From contig NZ_JOAX01000020.1 of NCBI RefSeq assembly GCF_000720485.1, forward strand, positions 62,001 to 126,000: DNA of 64,000 nucleotides. Reading direction: 5' to 3'. Positions within the stretch are counted from its first letter, which is position 1. Each line of letters opens with the position of its first letter. A model generated the notes under the pieces. The model was not told the DNA's origin. It searched no databases and saw nothing but the letters and a program-made list of their open reading frames with translations. A program made the position numbers and the translations under genes. This document shows positions 16,819 to 25,962 of this stretch, in pieces. The DNA is from Streptomyces ochraceiscleroticus (GTDB taxonomy: Bacteria > Actinomycetota > Actinomycetes > Streptomycetales > Streptomycetaceae).

Positions 16819-18651
16819 TCAGCGGTTGTTCGTGTGGCCTTCGGGCCGGACGACCATGGCCGAGCCGCCGCCGCGGCGGACCTTCTCGGCGGCCGCGAGC
16901 CAGCGCCCGTCGGACAGCCGCTGGACGCCGGTGGCCGCGCCGATCTCGGGGTTTTCCTTGAACGAGTGGCCGAGCGCCTCCAGTTCCGCGCGCAGCTTGC
17001 TGTCGTACAGCCCCGGCTCCAGCTCGGTCTGCGCGGCGTTGCGCTGGCTGGCGCGCGGCGCGGCGATGGCGTCGACGAGCGGCAGGCCGCGGTCGAGGTG
17101 GCCGAGAAGCGTCTGCAGAACTGTCGTGATGATGGTGGCTCCGCCGGGCGAGCTGACGGCCAGCACGGGCTTGCCGTGGTCGAGGACGACGGTCGGCGAC
17201 ATGGAGGAGCGGGGGCGCTTGGCGGGGCCCGGGAGGTTCGGGTCGGGGACGCCGGGGGCCGCCGGGGCGAAGGAGAAGTCGGTCAGTTCGTTGTTGAGGA
17301 GGAAGCCGCGGCCGGGCACGGTGATGCCGCTGCCACCGGTCTGCTCGATGGTGAGGGTGTAGGCGACGACATTGCCCCACTTGTCGGCGGCGGTGAGGTG
17401 GGTGGTGTTCTCACCCTCGTACGTCGTGGGCGCGGCCTTGTCACCGTCCGCGCACGGCTTCGGGTGGCGCGGATCGCCGGGCGCGACCGGGCTCTTGAGT
17501 ACCGCGTCGTCCTTGATCAGGCAGGCCCGCGAGTCCGCGAATCGCTGCGAGGTCAGTTCCTTGGTGGGCACCTTCTGCGCTGCCGGGTCACCGACCCAGC
17601 GGCCGCGGTCGGCGAACGCGATGCGGCTCGCCTCGATGTAGCGGTGCAGGTACTGCTTCTCGCTCAGCTTGGATACGTCGTAGTTCTCCAGGATGTTGAG
17701 CGCTTCGGCGACGCTCGTGCCGCCGGAGGAGGACGGCGCCATGCCATAGACGTCCAGGCCGCGGTACTTCGTCTTCGTCGGCGCCTGGACTTTGGTCCCG
17801 TACGCGTCGAGGTCGGCCGCGGTGAGGTCGCCGGGCCGCACCTTGCGGGTGGAGCCCTCCCGTACGGGCGGCTGCTCGACGGTGCGGACGATGTCCTCGC
17901 CCAGCCGTCCGCGGTACAGCGCGTCCACGCCCTTGGCCGCCAACTCGCCGTAGGTGCGGGCGAGATCGGGGTTCTTCAGCGTGGAGCCGACGGCCGGGGG
18001 CTGCCCGCCGGGCAGGAAGAGCTTCGCGCTGGCGGGGAAGTCGCGGAACCGGTCGGCGTTGTCGGCGGTCTGCTTGCGGAAGGTCTCGTCGACGGTGAAG
18101 CCGTCGCGGGCGATGCGGGTGGCGGGCGCGAGGACCTGGCCGAGCGAGCGGCTGCCCCACTTGTCCAGCGCGGTGTCCCAGGTGGCGGGCGTGCCGGGGG
18201 TGCCGACACCCAGGCCGCTGGTGACGGCCTCGCTGAAGGGGATCGGCTTGCCGTTCTCCAGGAAGAGGTCCTTGTCCGCGGTCAGCGGCGCGGTCTCGCG
18301 GCCGTCGATCGTCTGCACGGAGCGCTTCTTGGCGTTGTAGTAGACGAAGTAGCCGCCGCCTCCGACGCCGGCGGAGTACGGCTCGGTGACGCCCAGCGCC
18401 GCCGCGGTGGCGACCGCGGCGTCCACGGCGTTGCCGCCCTTCTTCAGCACCTCGATGCCGGCCGCCGAGGCGTCGGGGTCGACGCTGGAGACCGCGCCGC
18501 CGGAGCCCACGGCGACCGGGGACTTGGGCGGGGCCTCGGTCGCGGAGGCCGCGGGTGCCGCCGCGGGCCGGGCGCTGGCCGGTACGGAGGCCAGCGAGCC
18601 GGCCAGCACGGCCGTCACGGCCAGCACCGACAGGCGTCGGACATGCGTCAT
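16819..18651 (-). CDS. ggt: Gamma-glutamyltransferase (exported)
   Basis: 610-aa precursor of an extracytoplasmic gamma-glutamyltranspeptidase, which transfers or hydrolyses gamma-glutamyl groups of glutathione-like or polyglutamyl substrates. The signal peptide is VRRLSVLAVTAVLAGSLAS followed by an Ala/Pro-rich stretch. The autoprocessing site is ENTTHLT, with nucleophile Thr416 starting the small subunit; the glycine-rich GGGGYFVYY and the late PGGATI oxyanion region are present. GGAGGGAAGG before the ATG fixes the start. The upstream region shared with a divergent secreted hydrolase has repeated GTAACC half-sites. Because Streptomyces makes mycothiol, the natural substrate is open. Confidence 0.93.
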   Translation of the reverse strand: MTHVRRLSVLAVTAVLAGSLASVPASARPAAAPAASATEAPPKSPVAVGSGGAVSSVDPDASAAGIEVLKKGGNAVDAAVATAAALGVTEPYSAGVGGGGYFVYYNAKKRSVQTIDGRETAPLTADKDLFLENGKPIPFSEAVTSGLGVGTPGTPATWDTALDKWGSRSLGQVLAPATRIARDGFTVDETFRKQTADNADRFRDFPASAKLFLPGGQPPAVGSTLKNPDLARTYGELAAKGVDALYRGRLGEDIVRTVEQPPVREGSTRKVRPGDLTAADLDAYGTKVQAPTKTKYRGLDVYGMAPSSSGGTSVAEALNILENYDVSKLSEKQYLHRYIEASRIAFADRGRWVGDPAAQKVPTKELTSQRFADSRACLIKDDAVLKSPVAPGDPRHPKPCADGDKAAPTTYEGENTTHLTAADKWGNVVAYTLTIEQTGGSGITVPGRGFLLNNELTDFSFAPAAPGVPDPNLPGPAKRPRSSMSPTVVLDHGKPVLAVSSPGGATIITTVLQTLLGHLDRGLPLVDAIAAPRASQRNAAQTELEPGLYDSKLRAELEALGHSFKENPEIGAATGVQRLSDGRWLAAAEKVRRGGGSAMVVRPEGHTNNR

Positions 18652-18758
18652 CTGTGCCTTCCCTCCATCGAGTTCGCGCCAGAAGCCGGAGCCTACCTGC
18701 GGCTCTTCAGGGGCGACAGGGCGCCGAAGGGCCGCCGCCACGAGATCTTTACCCTTGC

Positions 18759-18788
18759 GTAACCTACCGACGGGTTACCTTCGGTAAC
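18759..18788. promoter_or_regulatory. Repeated GTAACC/GGTTAC half-sites in divergent promoter region
   Basis: Three half-sites occur in 30 bp: GTAACC (18759-18764), GGTTAC (18773-18778) and GGTAAC (18783-18788). They form two overlapping inverted repeats, one being GTTACC-TTC-GGTAAC. They lie between ggt and the divergent hydrolase gene. The regulator is unknown; a binding site shared by both promoters is the inference. Confidence 0.4.
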
Positions 18789-18883
18789 TCGCTCGCCTTA
18801 CTCTCCAGTCACTTCGGTACCGGTGCCACCGGTCACTCCCCCTCTCTTCGCCTCTTCCCCCACACCGCGACCTGGAGCAGTAG

Positions 18884-20464
18884 ATGACGCCCTCCCGTAC
18901 GACGCTGCGCGCCGCGATCGGTACCGTCTCCGCGGCCGTCCTCGCCACCACCCTCACGGCCACGGCCCCCGCTGCCCAGGCGGCCCCGGCCGCCGCCACC
19001 GCCCCCGCGTCCGTGAAGTTCGTGGACATCGAGGGAGACGGCGGCATCACGCTCAAGGCGAATGTCTTTACCCCCGGCGACGCCGACGGCAGCAAGAAGT
19101 ACCCGGTAATCGTGCTGCCGACGAGCTGGGGCATGCCGCAGATCGAATACGTCGCGCAGGCCAAGAAGCTGGCGGACTCCGGGTACATCGTCGTCGGGTA
19201 CAACTCGCGCGGCTTCTGGCAGTCCGGTGGGAACATCGAGACGGCGGGCCCGCAGGACGTCGCCGACGCCCGCAAGGTCGTCGACTGGGCGCTGGCCAAC
19301 ACCCCCGCCGACCCGGCCAAGGTCGGGATGGGCGGAGTGAGTTACGGCGCCGGGATCAGCCTGCTGGCGTCCGCCTTCGACCCGCGCATCAAGGCGGTCG
19401 CGGCGCTCAGCGGGTGGGCCGATCTGATCGACTCCATCTACAGCGGCCGCACGCAGCACGCGCAGGCCGCCGGGCTGCTGGCGGGCGCGGGCGAACTCAC
19501 CGGGCGGCCCAGCGCCGAACTCCGGACGATCATGAAGGACTTCCTCGGCTCGAACCTCGACAAGGAGGACGAGATGATCGCGTGGGGGAAGAAGCGCTCC
19601 CCCGCCACCTACCTCGACAGGATCAACGCCAATGGCGCGGCCATCATGATGGGCAACGCCTGGGGCGACTCGATCTTCCCGCCGAACCAGTACGCCGACT
19701 TCTTCGAGAAGCTCAAGGGGCCCAAGCGGCTGGAGTTCCGGCCCGGCGACCACGCCACCGCCGAGGCCACGGGCCTGCTCGGGCTGCCCAACGACACCTG
19801 GACCGACACCAAGCGCTGGTTCGACCACTACCTCAAGGGCGCCGACAACGGCGTCGACCGCGAGTCCCCGGTCCAGCTCAAGTCCCGCTCCACCGGCGCG
19901 TACGAGGGGTACGCGAGCTGGAAGGACGTGCCCTCCGACGAGCGGCGCATCCCGTTGAACGGCACGCACGGCATCGCCACGAACCGCGACTCCGGCGCGA
20001 ACGGCGGCACGATCTTCCTCTCGAGCATGCTGGACCAGTTCTTCAAGGTCCCGCCGATGGCGTCGGTACCGCTGCTGCCCCGCTCGGCCGCCGCGGTCTG
20101 GCAGTCCGCCCCGTACGAGACCCAGCAGCGGGTGCGCGGCACGGCGAAGCTGCACACCACGGTCAGCAGCACCGCCGAGAGCGGCACCGCGGTCGCCTAC
20201 CTCTACGACGTCGGCCCGCTCGGCACCGGGAAGCTGGTCACGCACGCGCCGTTCACCTTCCACGGCAAGCAGCCGGGCACGCCGTTCGGCGTGGACCTGG
20301 ACCTGTTCTCCACGGCGTACGACGTGCCGGCCGGGCACCGGCTCGCGGTGGTCGTGGACTCCGTCGACCCGCTCTACATCGAGCACAACCCGGACGGCGC
20401 GAAGCTCACCTTCTCCTCGCCGGCCGGCGACCCGTCGTGGGTGTCGGTACCGGTACGGGACTGA
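18884..20464 (+). CDS. Secreted alpha/beta hydrolase with X-Pro dipeptidyl-peptidase C-terminal domain
   Basis: 526-aa exported hydrolase of the CocE/S15 type. The signal peptide ends near AAQAAPA (about 31-37). The nucleophile elbow GGVSYG (Ser153), the acid in NAWGDSIFPP and the His in RPGDHAT make a complete triad. The last 130 residues form the jelly-roll C-terminal domain found in X-prolyl dipeptidyl peptidases and cocaine esterase. Likely an extracellular peptidase or esterase. GGAG lies 7 bp before the ATG. It is divergent from ggt, suggesting co-regulated extracellular peptide or glutamyl scavenging. Confidence 0.88.
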   Translation: MTPSRTTLRAAIGTVSAAVLATTLTATAPAAQAAPAAATAPASVKFVDIEGDGGITLKANVFTPGDADGSKKYPVIVLPTSWGMPQIEYVAQAKKLADSGYIVVGYNSRGFWQSGGNIETAGPQDVADARKVVDWALANTPADPAKVGMGGVSYGAGISLLASAFDPRIKAVAALSGWADLIDSIYSGRTQHAQAAGLLAGAGELTGRPSAELRTIMKDFLGSNLDKEDEMIAWGKKRSPATYLDRINANGAAIMMGNAWGDSIFPPNQYADFFEKLKGPKRLEFRPGDHATAEATGLLGLPNDTWTDTKRWFDHYLKGADNGVDRESPVQLKSRSTGAYEGYASWKDVPSDERRIPLNGTHGIATNRDSGANGGTIFLSSMLDQFFKVPPMASVPLLPRSAAAVWQSAPYETQQRVRGTAKLHTTVSSTAESGTAVAYLYDVGPLGTGKLVTHAPFTFHGKQPGTPFGVDLDLFSTAYDVPAGHRLAVVVDSVDPLYIEHNPDGAKLTFSSPAGDPSWVSVPVRD

Positions 20465-20486
20465 CGCAACGTCAGCACCGCGGATG

Positions 20487-20518
20487 GCCGGGCACGTCAC
20501 AGCGGGGGCGTGCCCGGC
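20487..20518. terminator. Strong hairpin between convergent genes
   Basis: A perfect 10-bp stem (GCCGGGCACG / CGTGCCCGGC) with a 12-nt loop covers the gap between the secreted hydrolase and the last codons of the convergent gluD-type permease gene. Likely a bidirectional terminator. Confidence 0.6.
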
Positions 20519-21354
20519 AGCAGTGTGCCCGGCTCGGCGGCGCCCACCTCCCCCTCGACCTTCGGGTTGCGCCGCTGCCGCCGGCCGATCCAGTGGGCGA
20601 ACCAGGACAGCAGCATGCACATCCCGATGTAGATCGGCGAGATGACCAGGACGACGGGGATGAACGGCAGGTCGTAGTCGAGGTTGGAGGCGATCAGCCG
20701 GCCCGCGTGCAGGAACTCCTCGTAGGTGATGAGGAAGCCGAGCGAGGTGTCCTTCAGCGCGACGACGAGCTGGCTGATGATCGTGGGCAGCATCGCGCGG
20801 ACCGCCTGCGGAACCAGGACGTGCGTCATGACCTGCGTCTTGCGCATGCCCAGCGCGTACGCCGCCTCGTGCTGGCCGCGCTCGACGGCGTGCACGCCGG
20901 TGCGGAAGACCTCGGCGAGCACCGAGCCGTTGTAGAGCGTCAGGCCGACGACCAGCGCGGTCAGCGGCTCGGCCCGCAGCGCCACATAGATGAAGAAGAT
21001 CATCACCAGTACGGGCATGGCGCGGAAGAACTCCACCAGGAGGGTGCACAGCCAGCGGACCGGCCGGTGCCAGGAGAGCCGCCCGGCGGCCAGCACCGCG
21101 CCCAGCGCCAGGGAGAGCACCGCCGCGATCGCGAACGCCTTGAGCGTGTTGCCCAGGCCCCGCAGCAGCAGCTCCTGGATGCCCTGGTACTCGAAGGGCG
21201 TCCACTTCCGGCCGCTGAACTGGCCGGTGTCGATCAGGAGATAGACCGCCCAGGCGAGGACGGCGAGGATGACGAGCGTCGCCACCACACCGTAGAGGCG
21301 GTGCCGGCCGCGGGTTCTCGGTCCGGGGACGTCGTAGAGGGCGGTGCCGGTCAT
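20497..21354 (-). CDS. gluD: Glutamate-type amino-acid ABC permease (GluD)
   Basis: 285-aa inner-membrane permease with about six hydrophobic helices and a short basic C-terminus (GRRQRRNPKVEG). The EAA-type loop is EAAYALGMRKTQVMTHVLVPQA, as in polar amino-acid importers; only key residues are given here (E-A-A, G, and the terminal LPQ-like VPQA). The ATG overlaps the stop of gluC by ATGA. It is the last gene of the four-gene importer operon and pairs with GluC to form the channel. Confidence 0.9.
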   Translation of the reverse strand: MTGTALYDVPGPRTRGRHRLYGVVATLVILAVLAWAVYLLIDTGQFSGRKWTPFEYQGIQELLLRGLGNTLKAFAIAAVLSLALGAVLAAGRLSWHRPVRWLCTLLVEFFRAMPVLVMIFFIYVALRAEPLTALVVGLTLYNGSVLAEVFRTGVHAVERGQHEAAYALGMRKTQVMTHVLVPQAVRAMLPTIISQLVVALKDTSLGFLITYEEFLHAGRLIASNLDYDLPFIPVVLVISPIYIGMCMLLSWFAHWIGRRQRRNPKVEGEVGAAEPGTLLPGTPPL

Positions 21355-21995
21355 CGGGCGACTCCCCAGCGCTTCTCCAGCACGTTGAACAGCGCGCTGA
21401 TGGTCAGGGTCACGATCAGATAGCCGACGGCGATCCAGAGGAAGGACCAGATGATGCTGTAGCCCAGCTCATTGAGCGTCTTGTACGTGCCGAGCAGCTC
21501 GACGACGCTGAAGGAGCCGGCGATCGCGGAGTTCTTGGCCAGCGCGATCAGCGTGGAGCCGACGGGCGGGATGACCGTACGGAACGCCTGCGGCAGCACC
21601 ACCGTGCCCAGCGTCTGCGCGAAGGTCATGCCCAGGCTCCGGGCCGCCTCGCCCTGGCCCACCGGGACGGTGTTGATGCCCGAGCGCACCGCCTCGCAGA
21701 TGAACGCCGAGGTGTAGCAGCCGAGCGCCAGGATCGCGAAGACGTCGAAGGGCAGCACCAGGCCGAACCGCGGCAGGCCGAGCAGGACCGCGAAGAACAG
21801 CAGGGTGAGCGGGGTGTTGCGGAGCACCGTCACCCATACCGTGCCGAAGGTGCGCAGCGAGCCGACCGGCGCGACCCGGAAGCCCGCCATGATCACGCCG
21901 AGTACGAGGGCGAGCAGCGAGGCGAAGACGGTGAGCTCGACGGTGCCGAGCAGGCCCTTGCCGTAGAGGGACCAGTTGTGGGTCAGTACGTCCAT
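21351..21995 (-). CDS. gluC: Glutamate-type amino-acid ABC permease (GluC)
   Basis: 214-aa membrane permease with about five helices. The cytoplasmic EAA loop has EAARSLGMTFAQTL and VVLPQAFR, matching the HisMQ/GluC group. It lies 22 bp after gluB and overlaps gluD by four bases. With GluD it forms the heterodimeric channel through which GluA drives uptake of glutamate or a related acidic or polar amino acid. Confidence 0.9.
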   Translation of the reverse strand: MDVLTHNWSLYGKGLLGTVELTVFASLLALVLGVIMAGFRVAPVGSLRTFGTVWVTVLRNTPLTLLFFAVLLGLPRFGLVLPFDVFAILALGCYTSAFICEAVRSGINTVPVGQGEAARSLGMTFAQTLGTVVLPQAFRTVIPPVGSTLIALAKNSAIAGSFSVVELLGTYKTLNELGYSIIWSFLWIAVGYLIVTLTISALFNVLEKRWGVAR

Positions 21996-22017
21996 GGGTG
22001 TCGGGGGCTCCCTCAGC

Positions 22018-22926
22018 TCACCTGTAGCGGTCGATCCTGGGCGGCTTCGGCGCGGGCACTCCGGACAGCCCGAGGGTGGCGTCGTACGCCTTCTTCCAGT
22101 TGCCGTTCTTCTCGGCGACTTCGAGCGCGTCGTCCAGCGCGAAGCGCAGCGCGGGGTCCTTGAGAGGCAGGCCGACGCCGTACGGCTCCTCGGAGAAGGG
22201 CTTGCCGACCAGCTTCAGCTCGTCGGGCGCCTTGGCGGCGTAGCCGAGCAGAATGGCGTCGTCGGTGGTGACCGCGTCGACCTGAAAGGTGAGCAGGTTG
22301 TCGACGCAGACGGAGTAGGTGTCGTACGCGACGAGGACGGCCTTGGGGTAGTCGGCCTTGATGCGCTGATACGGGGTGGAGCCCGCGGCGGAGCAGACCC
22401 GCTTGCCCGCCAGGTCCTTGGGGCCCTTGATGTCCTGCTCGTCCTTGCGCACCAGCAGGCTCTGGCCCGCCATGTAGTACGGGCCCGCGAAGCCGACCTG
22501 CTTCTTGCGCAGGTCGTTGATGGTGTAGGTGCCGACGTAGTAGTCGATCTGGCCGTTCTGCACGGCGGTCTCGCGGTTGGCCGAGGCGATCGTCTTGTAG
22601 GTGAGGGACTTGGGGTCGAAACCGAGCGCGGCGGAGAGCATCTTGGCGATCTCGATGTCGAAGCCGCGGTACGCGCCGGAGGACGGGTCCCGTTCGCCCA
22701 GGTACGGCTGGTCCTCCTTGACGCCGACGACCAGGTGGCCGCGGCGCTTCGCCTGCTGCCAGGTGGGCGAGTCGGTGAGCTGGAAGCGGGTCTGCACCTG
22801 GTACTTGGGGAGCTCGTCGCCGCGCGGGCCCTTGGCGGGCGGGCTGCCGGGCTTGCCGCAGGCGGCGGCGAGGACGGCCAGGACGGCGAGGAGGAGGGCC
22901 GTGGCGACCCGTGGTGTCTTCTTCAC
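22018..22926 (-). CDS. gluB: Glutamate-binding lipoprotein (GluB)
   Basis: 302-aa solute-binding protein of family 3. The lipoprotein signal (MKKTPRVATALLLAVLAV, then lipobox LAAAC with Cys23) anchors it outside the membrane. The ligand domain contains RGHLVVGVKEDQPYLG, the FDIEIAKML segment and NGQIDYYVGTYT, typical of glutamate-binding proteins of actinobacteria. It lies between gluA and gluC in the same operon and delivers substrate to GluCD. Confidence 0.92.
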   Translation of the reverse strand: MKKTPRVATALLLAVLAVLAAACGKPGSPPAKGPRGDELPKYQVQTRFQLTDSPTWQQAKRRGHLVVGVKEDQPYLGERDPSSGAYRGFDIEIAKMLSAALGFDPKSLTYKTIASANRETAVQNGQIDYYVGTYTINDLRKKQVGFAGPYYMAGQSLLVRKDEQDIKGPKDLAGKRVCSAAGSTPYQRIKADYPKAVLVAYDTYSVCVDNLLTFQVDAVTTDDAILLGYAAKAPDELKLVGKPFSEEPYGVGLPLKDPALRFALDDALEVAEKNGNWKKAYDATLGLSGVPAPKPPRIDRYR

Positions 22927-22941
22927 TGCGCACTCCCCCGC

Positions 22942-23685
22942 TCAGTGCTTGAGGATCTTGGAGAGGAAGTCCTTGGCGCGGTCGCTCTCCGGGTGGGTGA
23001 AGAACTCCTCGGGGGTGCGGTCCTCCACGATCGCCCCGTCCGCCATGAAGACCACGCGGTTGGCGGCGGACCGGGCGAAGCCCATCTCGTGGGTGACCAC
23101 GACCATCGTCATGCCCTCCTGGGCGAGCTGCCGCATGACCTCCAGCACCTCGTTGATCATCTCCGGGTCGAGCGCCGAGGTGGGCTCGTCGAAGAGGAGC
23201 GCCTTGGGTTCCATGGCCAGCGCGCGGGCGATGGCCACGCGCTGCTGCTGTCCGCCGGAGAGCTGGGCGGGGTACTTGTCGGCCTGTGAGGCGAGGCCGA
23301 CCCGGTCCAGGAGTTCGCGGGCCCGCCGTTCGGCCGCCTCCTTGCCGCTCCTGCGGACCTTCAGCGGCGCGAGCGTGATGTTGGCCAGCACGGTCTTGTG
23401 CGCGAAGAGGTTGAAGGACTGGAAGACCATGCCGACGTCGGCGCGCAGCCGGGCCAGCTCGCGGCCCTCCTCGGGGAGCGGGTGGCCGTCCAGCGTGATG
23501 GTGCCGGAGTGGATCGGTTCGAGGCGGTTGATCGTTCGGCAGAGGGTCGACTTGCCGGAACCGGAGGGGCCGATGACGACGACCACCTCGCCGCGGCCGA
23601 CGGTGAGGTCGATGTCCTGGAGGACGTGGAGCTTCCCGTAGTACTTGTTGACCCGGCGCATCTCGATCAGCGCGTCACCGGCCAT
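22942..23685 (-). CDS. gluA: Glutamate-type ABC importer ATPase (GluA)
   Basis: 247-aa ATPase. Walker A is GPSGSGKST (39-47), the Q-loop is FQSFNLF, the signature is LSGGQQQR, Walker B is [12 protein letters not shown] and the H-loop is VVTHEMGFA. This is the polar amino-acid (HisP/GlnQ) class. It is the first gene of gluABCD; the promoter should lie in the 140 bp separating it from the TnpB-like gene upstream. Substrate is inferred from GluB and operon order. Confidence 0.93.
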   Translation of the reverse strand: MAGDALIEMRRVNKYYGKLHVLQDIDLTVGRGEVVVVIGPSGSGKSTLCRTINRLEPIHSGTITLDGHPLPEEGRELARLRADVGMVFQSFNLFAHKTVLANITLAPLKVRRSGKEAAERRARELLDRVGLASQADKYPAQLSGGQQQRVAIARALAMEPKALLFDEPTSALDPEMINEVLEVMRQLAQEGMTMVVVTHEMGFARSAANRVVFMADGAIVEDRTPEEFFTHPESDRAKDFLSKILKH

Positions 23686-23778
23686 ATGCAGCCCTGCTCA
23701 CTCTCGTCCGGCACGTCCGTACAGCGGAGAGTTCGCAAACTACCCCAAATGCCCCTGGTTCGGCGCTCGGGGACACGC

Positions 23779-23835
23779 GGGGTGAGGCACCGCACCCCCT
23801 AGGTACACATGAGACGCCTGCGTACCTAACGTCTC
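23779..23835 (-). repeat. Cluster of inverted repeats at the 3' end of the TnpB-like gene
   Basis: Three overlapping inverted repeats: GGGGTG/CACCCC (23779-23784 and 23793-23798), TAGGTAC/GTACCTA (23800-23806 and 23822-23828) and GAGACG/CGTCTC (23811-23816 and 23830-23835). They span the stop codon and the first 50 bp beyond it. In TnpB-encoding elements this position holds the right end and the scaffold of the guide (omega) RNA. That role is inference; they could equally be a terminator. Confidence 0.4.
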
Positions 23836-25817
23836 TGATCAGCTGAGCGACCCCATGCAAGACGGAGTGTGTCCGGCTCGGGGTCTTCCCACCGAGGCCG
23901 GGTAGCGTGAGCGTGCAGGTGGAATCCCGCGCCCAGTACTGCCCCGCGGGGCCTGTGAGGCCGGTCGGTGGTGTGCTTGCTGATCGTCGTCACGTCCTGG
24001 TGCCGGTCGGCTGCGCGAGGCAGCCGGGTCCGGCCCGTGTGAGCGTGTCCCTCCGGACGCTTGCCCGCCAGACCCGAAGGACCGGTGGGGGAGGGTGCCC
24101 TGCGTCGCCTGGGCGCGGGGCGTTCTGTCTGCCGCCGGGTGGGTCCGGTCTTGGACCGGGCCCGGCTGGTCTTCGCGGTGTTCGGGATGACCACGGCTTT
24201 GGCTTCGAGTGTGTCCACCACCGCGCGGATGACCATGCCACCGCCGGCGCGTTCGGTCACGGTCTTCGCTTGGTGGGTGAGGCCGCGTGCGGCGACGCGC
24301 ATCCATGCTCCCTGGTCGCGGTCGCCCTGCCAGCCGCAGGAGCCGCAGACGGCCCACTTCCAACCGGGTGTGGTGGGCCGGTCCGGGGCCTTGCGGTGCC
24401 GTAGCGGTACGAGGCACTGCGGGCAGTGCTGGGAGGTGTTCCGGGCCGGGACCGTCACGACGGCGATCCCGGCCTCGGCGGCCAGGTGCCGCATCCGGTC
24501 CACGATCTGCCCGCGCACCGTCTGGGAGAGTCGAGTGTTCATCGTGCGGCCCATGCCCCTGGCCTCCATCGAGCGGAGGTCCTCTGCATAGATCACCGTC
24601 GCGCCGACGGCAATGGCCTGATCGACGGTCCAGCGGGCGGCGGCCCCGGCGAGGGCGTCGTTGAGGTTCGACCGGCGGTCGCCGACGCGTCGGATCTCGT
24701 CGGTGAGAAGCTGGCGCTTGGCCGACAAGGGATGTTCGGCGATGCCGCCGGTGAGTCGCTGGTAGTGGTTTGCCTTTGCGTGCAGGTGCTCGGACAGGCG
24801 GCGCAGACGGTGCTGTTTCGCCAGGACACCAGCGGCGCGGAACATGCCCCCGGCCCCGAGGCCGGTGATACGCCCGTCGTCGTGCAGCCGGGCGGCCCCG
24901 GCGGACAACAGTGTAGTGAGACCCCAGTCCACGCCGAGCGCGACCGTGTGTCCGGTACGCCGGGTCCGGGGAACGGGGTGGGCAAAGGCGAGGTCGGCCC
25001 GCACGCGCCCTTGGTGGATGCGCAGGGTGGGAAGGTGCAGCACCGCGCTGGGCGGGATGGTGGGCGGCAGCATGATCGGGCAGGCGACCCACGTCCAGTC
25101 CCGGTAGGAGCGCGGGTCGGGGCGGGTGGGGAGCTGCACCCGCAGCAGCGCCCGGCCCGGGTCGCTCTCGTGCCGTTCAACGGTGGCCTGCTGCCCGTCG
25201 CACGCCGACAGCAGCAGCATCCGGGCAGTTCGGGGCGCGGCCTCCAGCTCGAACACATCGACCGGCAGCCGCCCGTACTTCCCGGCGAAGACGGCGATCT
25301 GTCGAGTGCGGGACTTGATCGCACTGCCCGGCAGATGCTGCCCGCCCGGCACGGCCTCACGCACCGCGTCCCATTCGTCCGGGGCGCGCCTGGCCGGGTC
25401 AGCGGGCCACGCCGCGAGCACTCCGGCAGTCAGATCAGCACGCCACTTCGCCGACCGCAGAGCACGCCCGGCCTGCTCCTGAGCCATACGCACAATCCGG
25501 TCATTGGCCCGGATGCCCTCGGACGGTGCGACAGTCCAACCGAGACGCCGCAGCGCCATCCAGGCGTTCGACGGCAGCTTCCTGCAGCCCGCATCCTCGC
25601 CGGAGGCGAGCACGTCCACATCGGGGCCGTTCCAATGCTCGGCGAGCAACGCGCTGACCATCCCGGACACCAGATCAGCGCACCAGCCCACCCGCTCAAC
25701 GAGCGCGGCGGCAGGCAGGAGCGCACTGGTCTTCTCATCCACCCCGGTTCGCAGCACGCCGCGTGCGCACGCGGTACGGGCTGTCTCGCCCTCACCCAGC
25801 GGCACCCTCCGGCTCAT
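23826..25817 (-). CDS. TnpB-like RuvC nuclease (IS605/IS1341-type), no TnpA partner
   Basis: 663-aa protein with a TnpB/Cas12-type C-terminal half. RuvC-I is ALGVDWG (Asp297), RuvC-II is IYAEDL (Glu412), a zinc ribbon is formed by CPQC (465-468) and CGSC (491-494), and RuvC-III is GDRDQGAW (Asp499/Asp501). All acidic catalytic residues are kept, so the nuclease may be active. It is much longer than typical TnpB (about 400 aa): a 290-residue N-terminal part and a basic, Arg/Pro-rich tail of about 115 residues flank the core. GGGGAGGGG precedes the ATG. No TnpA transposase, integrase or CRISPR array is adjacent. TnpB proteins are RNA-guided DNA nucleases; here it could be a stranded element or a domesticated gene. 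Confidence 0.85.
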   Translation of the reverse strand: MSRRVPLGEGETARTACARGVLRTGVDEKTSALLPAAALVERVGWCADLVSGMVSALLAEHWNGPDVDVLASGEDAGCRKLPSNAWMALRRLGWTVAPSEGIRANDRIVRMAQEQAGRALRSAKWRADLTAGVLAAWPADPARRAPDEWDAVREAVPGGQHLPGSAIKSRTRQIAVFAGKYGRLPVDVFELEAAPRTARMLLLSACDGQQATVERHESDPGRALLRVQLPTRPDPRSYRDWTWVACPIMLPPTIPPSAVLHLPTLRIHQGRVRADLAFAHPVPRTRRTGHTVALGVDWGLTTLLSAGAARLHDDGRITGLGAGGMFRAAGVLAKQHRLRRLSEHLHAKANHYQRLTGGIAEHPLSAKRQLLTDEIRRVGDRRSNLNDALAGAAARWTVDQAIAVGATVIYAEDLRSMEARGMGRTMNTRLSQTVRGQIVDRMRHLAAEAGIAVVTVPARNTSQHCPQCLVPLRHRKAPDRPTTPGWKWAVCGSCGWQGDRDQGAWMRVAARGLTHQAKTVTERAGGGMVIRAVVDTLEAKAVVIPNTAKTSRARSKTGPTRRQTERPAPRRRRAPSPTGPSGLAGKRPEGHAHTGRTRLPRAADRHQDVTTISKHTTDRPHRPRGAVLGAGFHLHAHATRPRWEDPEPDTLRLAWGRSADQRR

Positions 25818-25962
25818 CGACGCCCCTCCCCGCCCGTGATGCCATCATCCGATCAACGACATCTCCGCGAAAAGGTCACGCATTCGGTCCGCGCACTCAT
25901 ATACGACACCGTCACCGACGCCGTACACACATCATGACGTTGCCGGATGACACCGCTACGGC

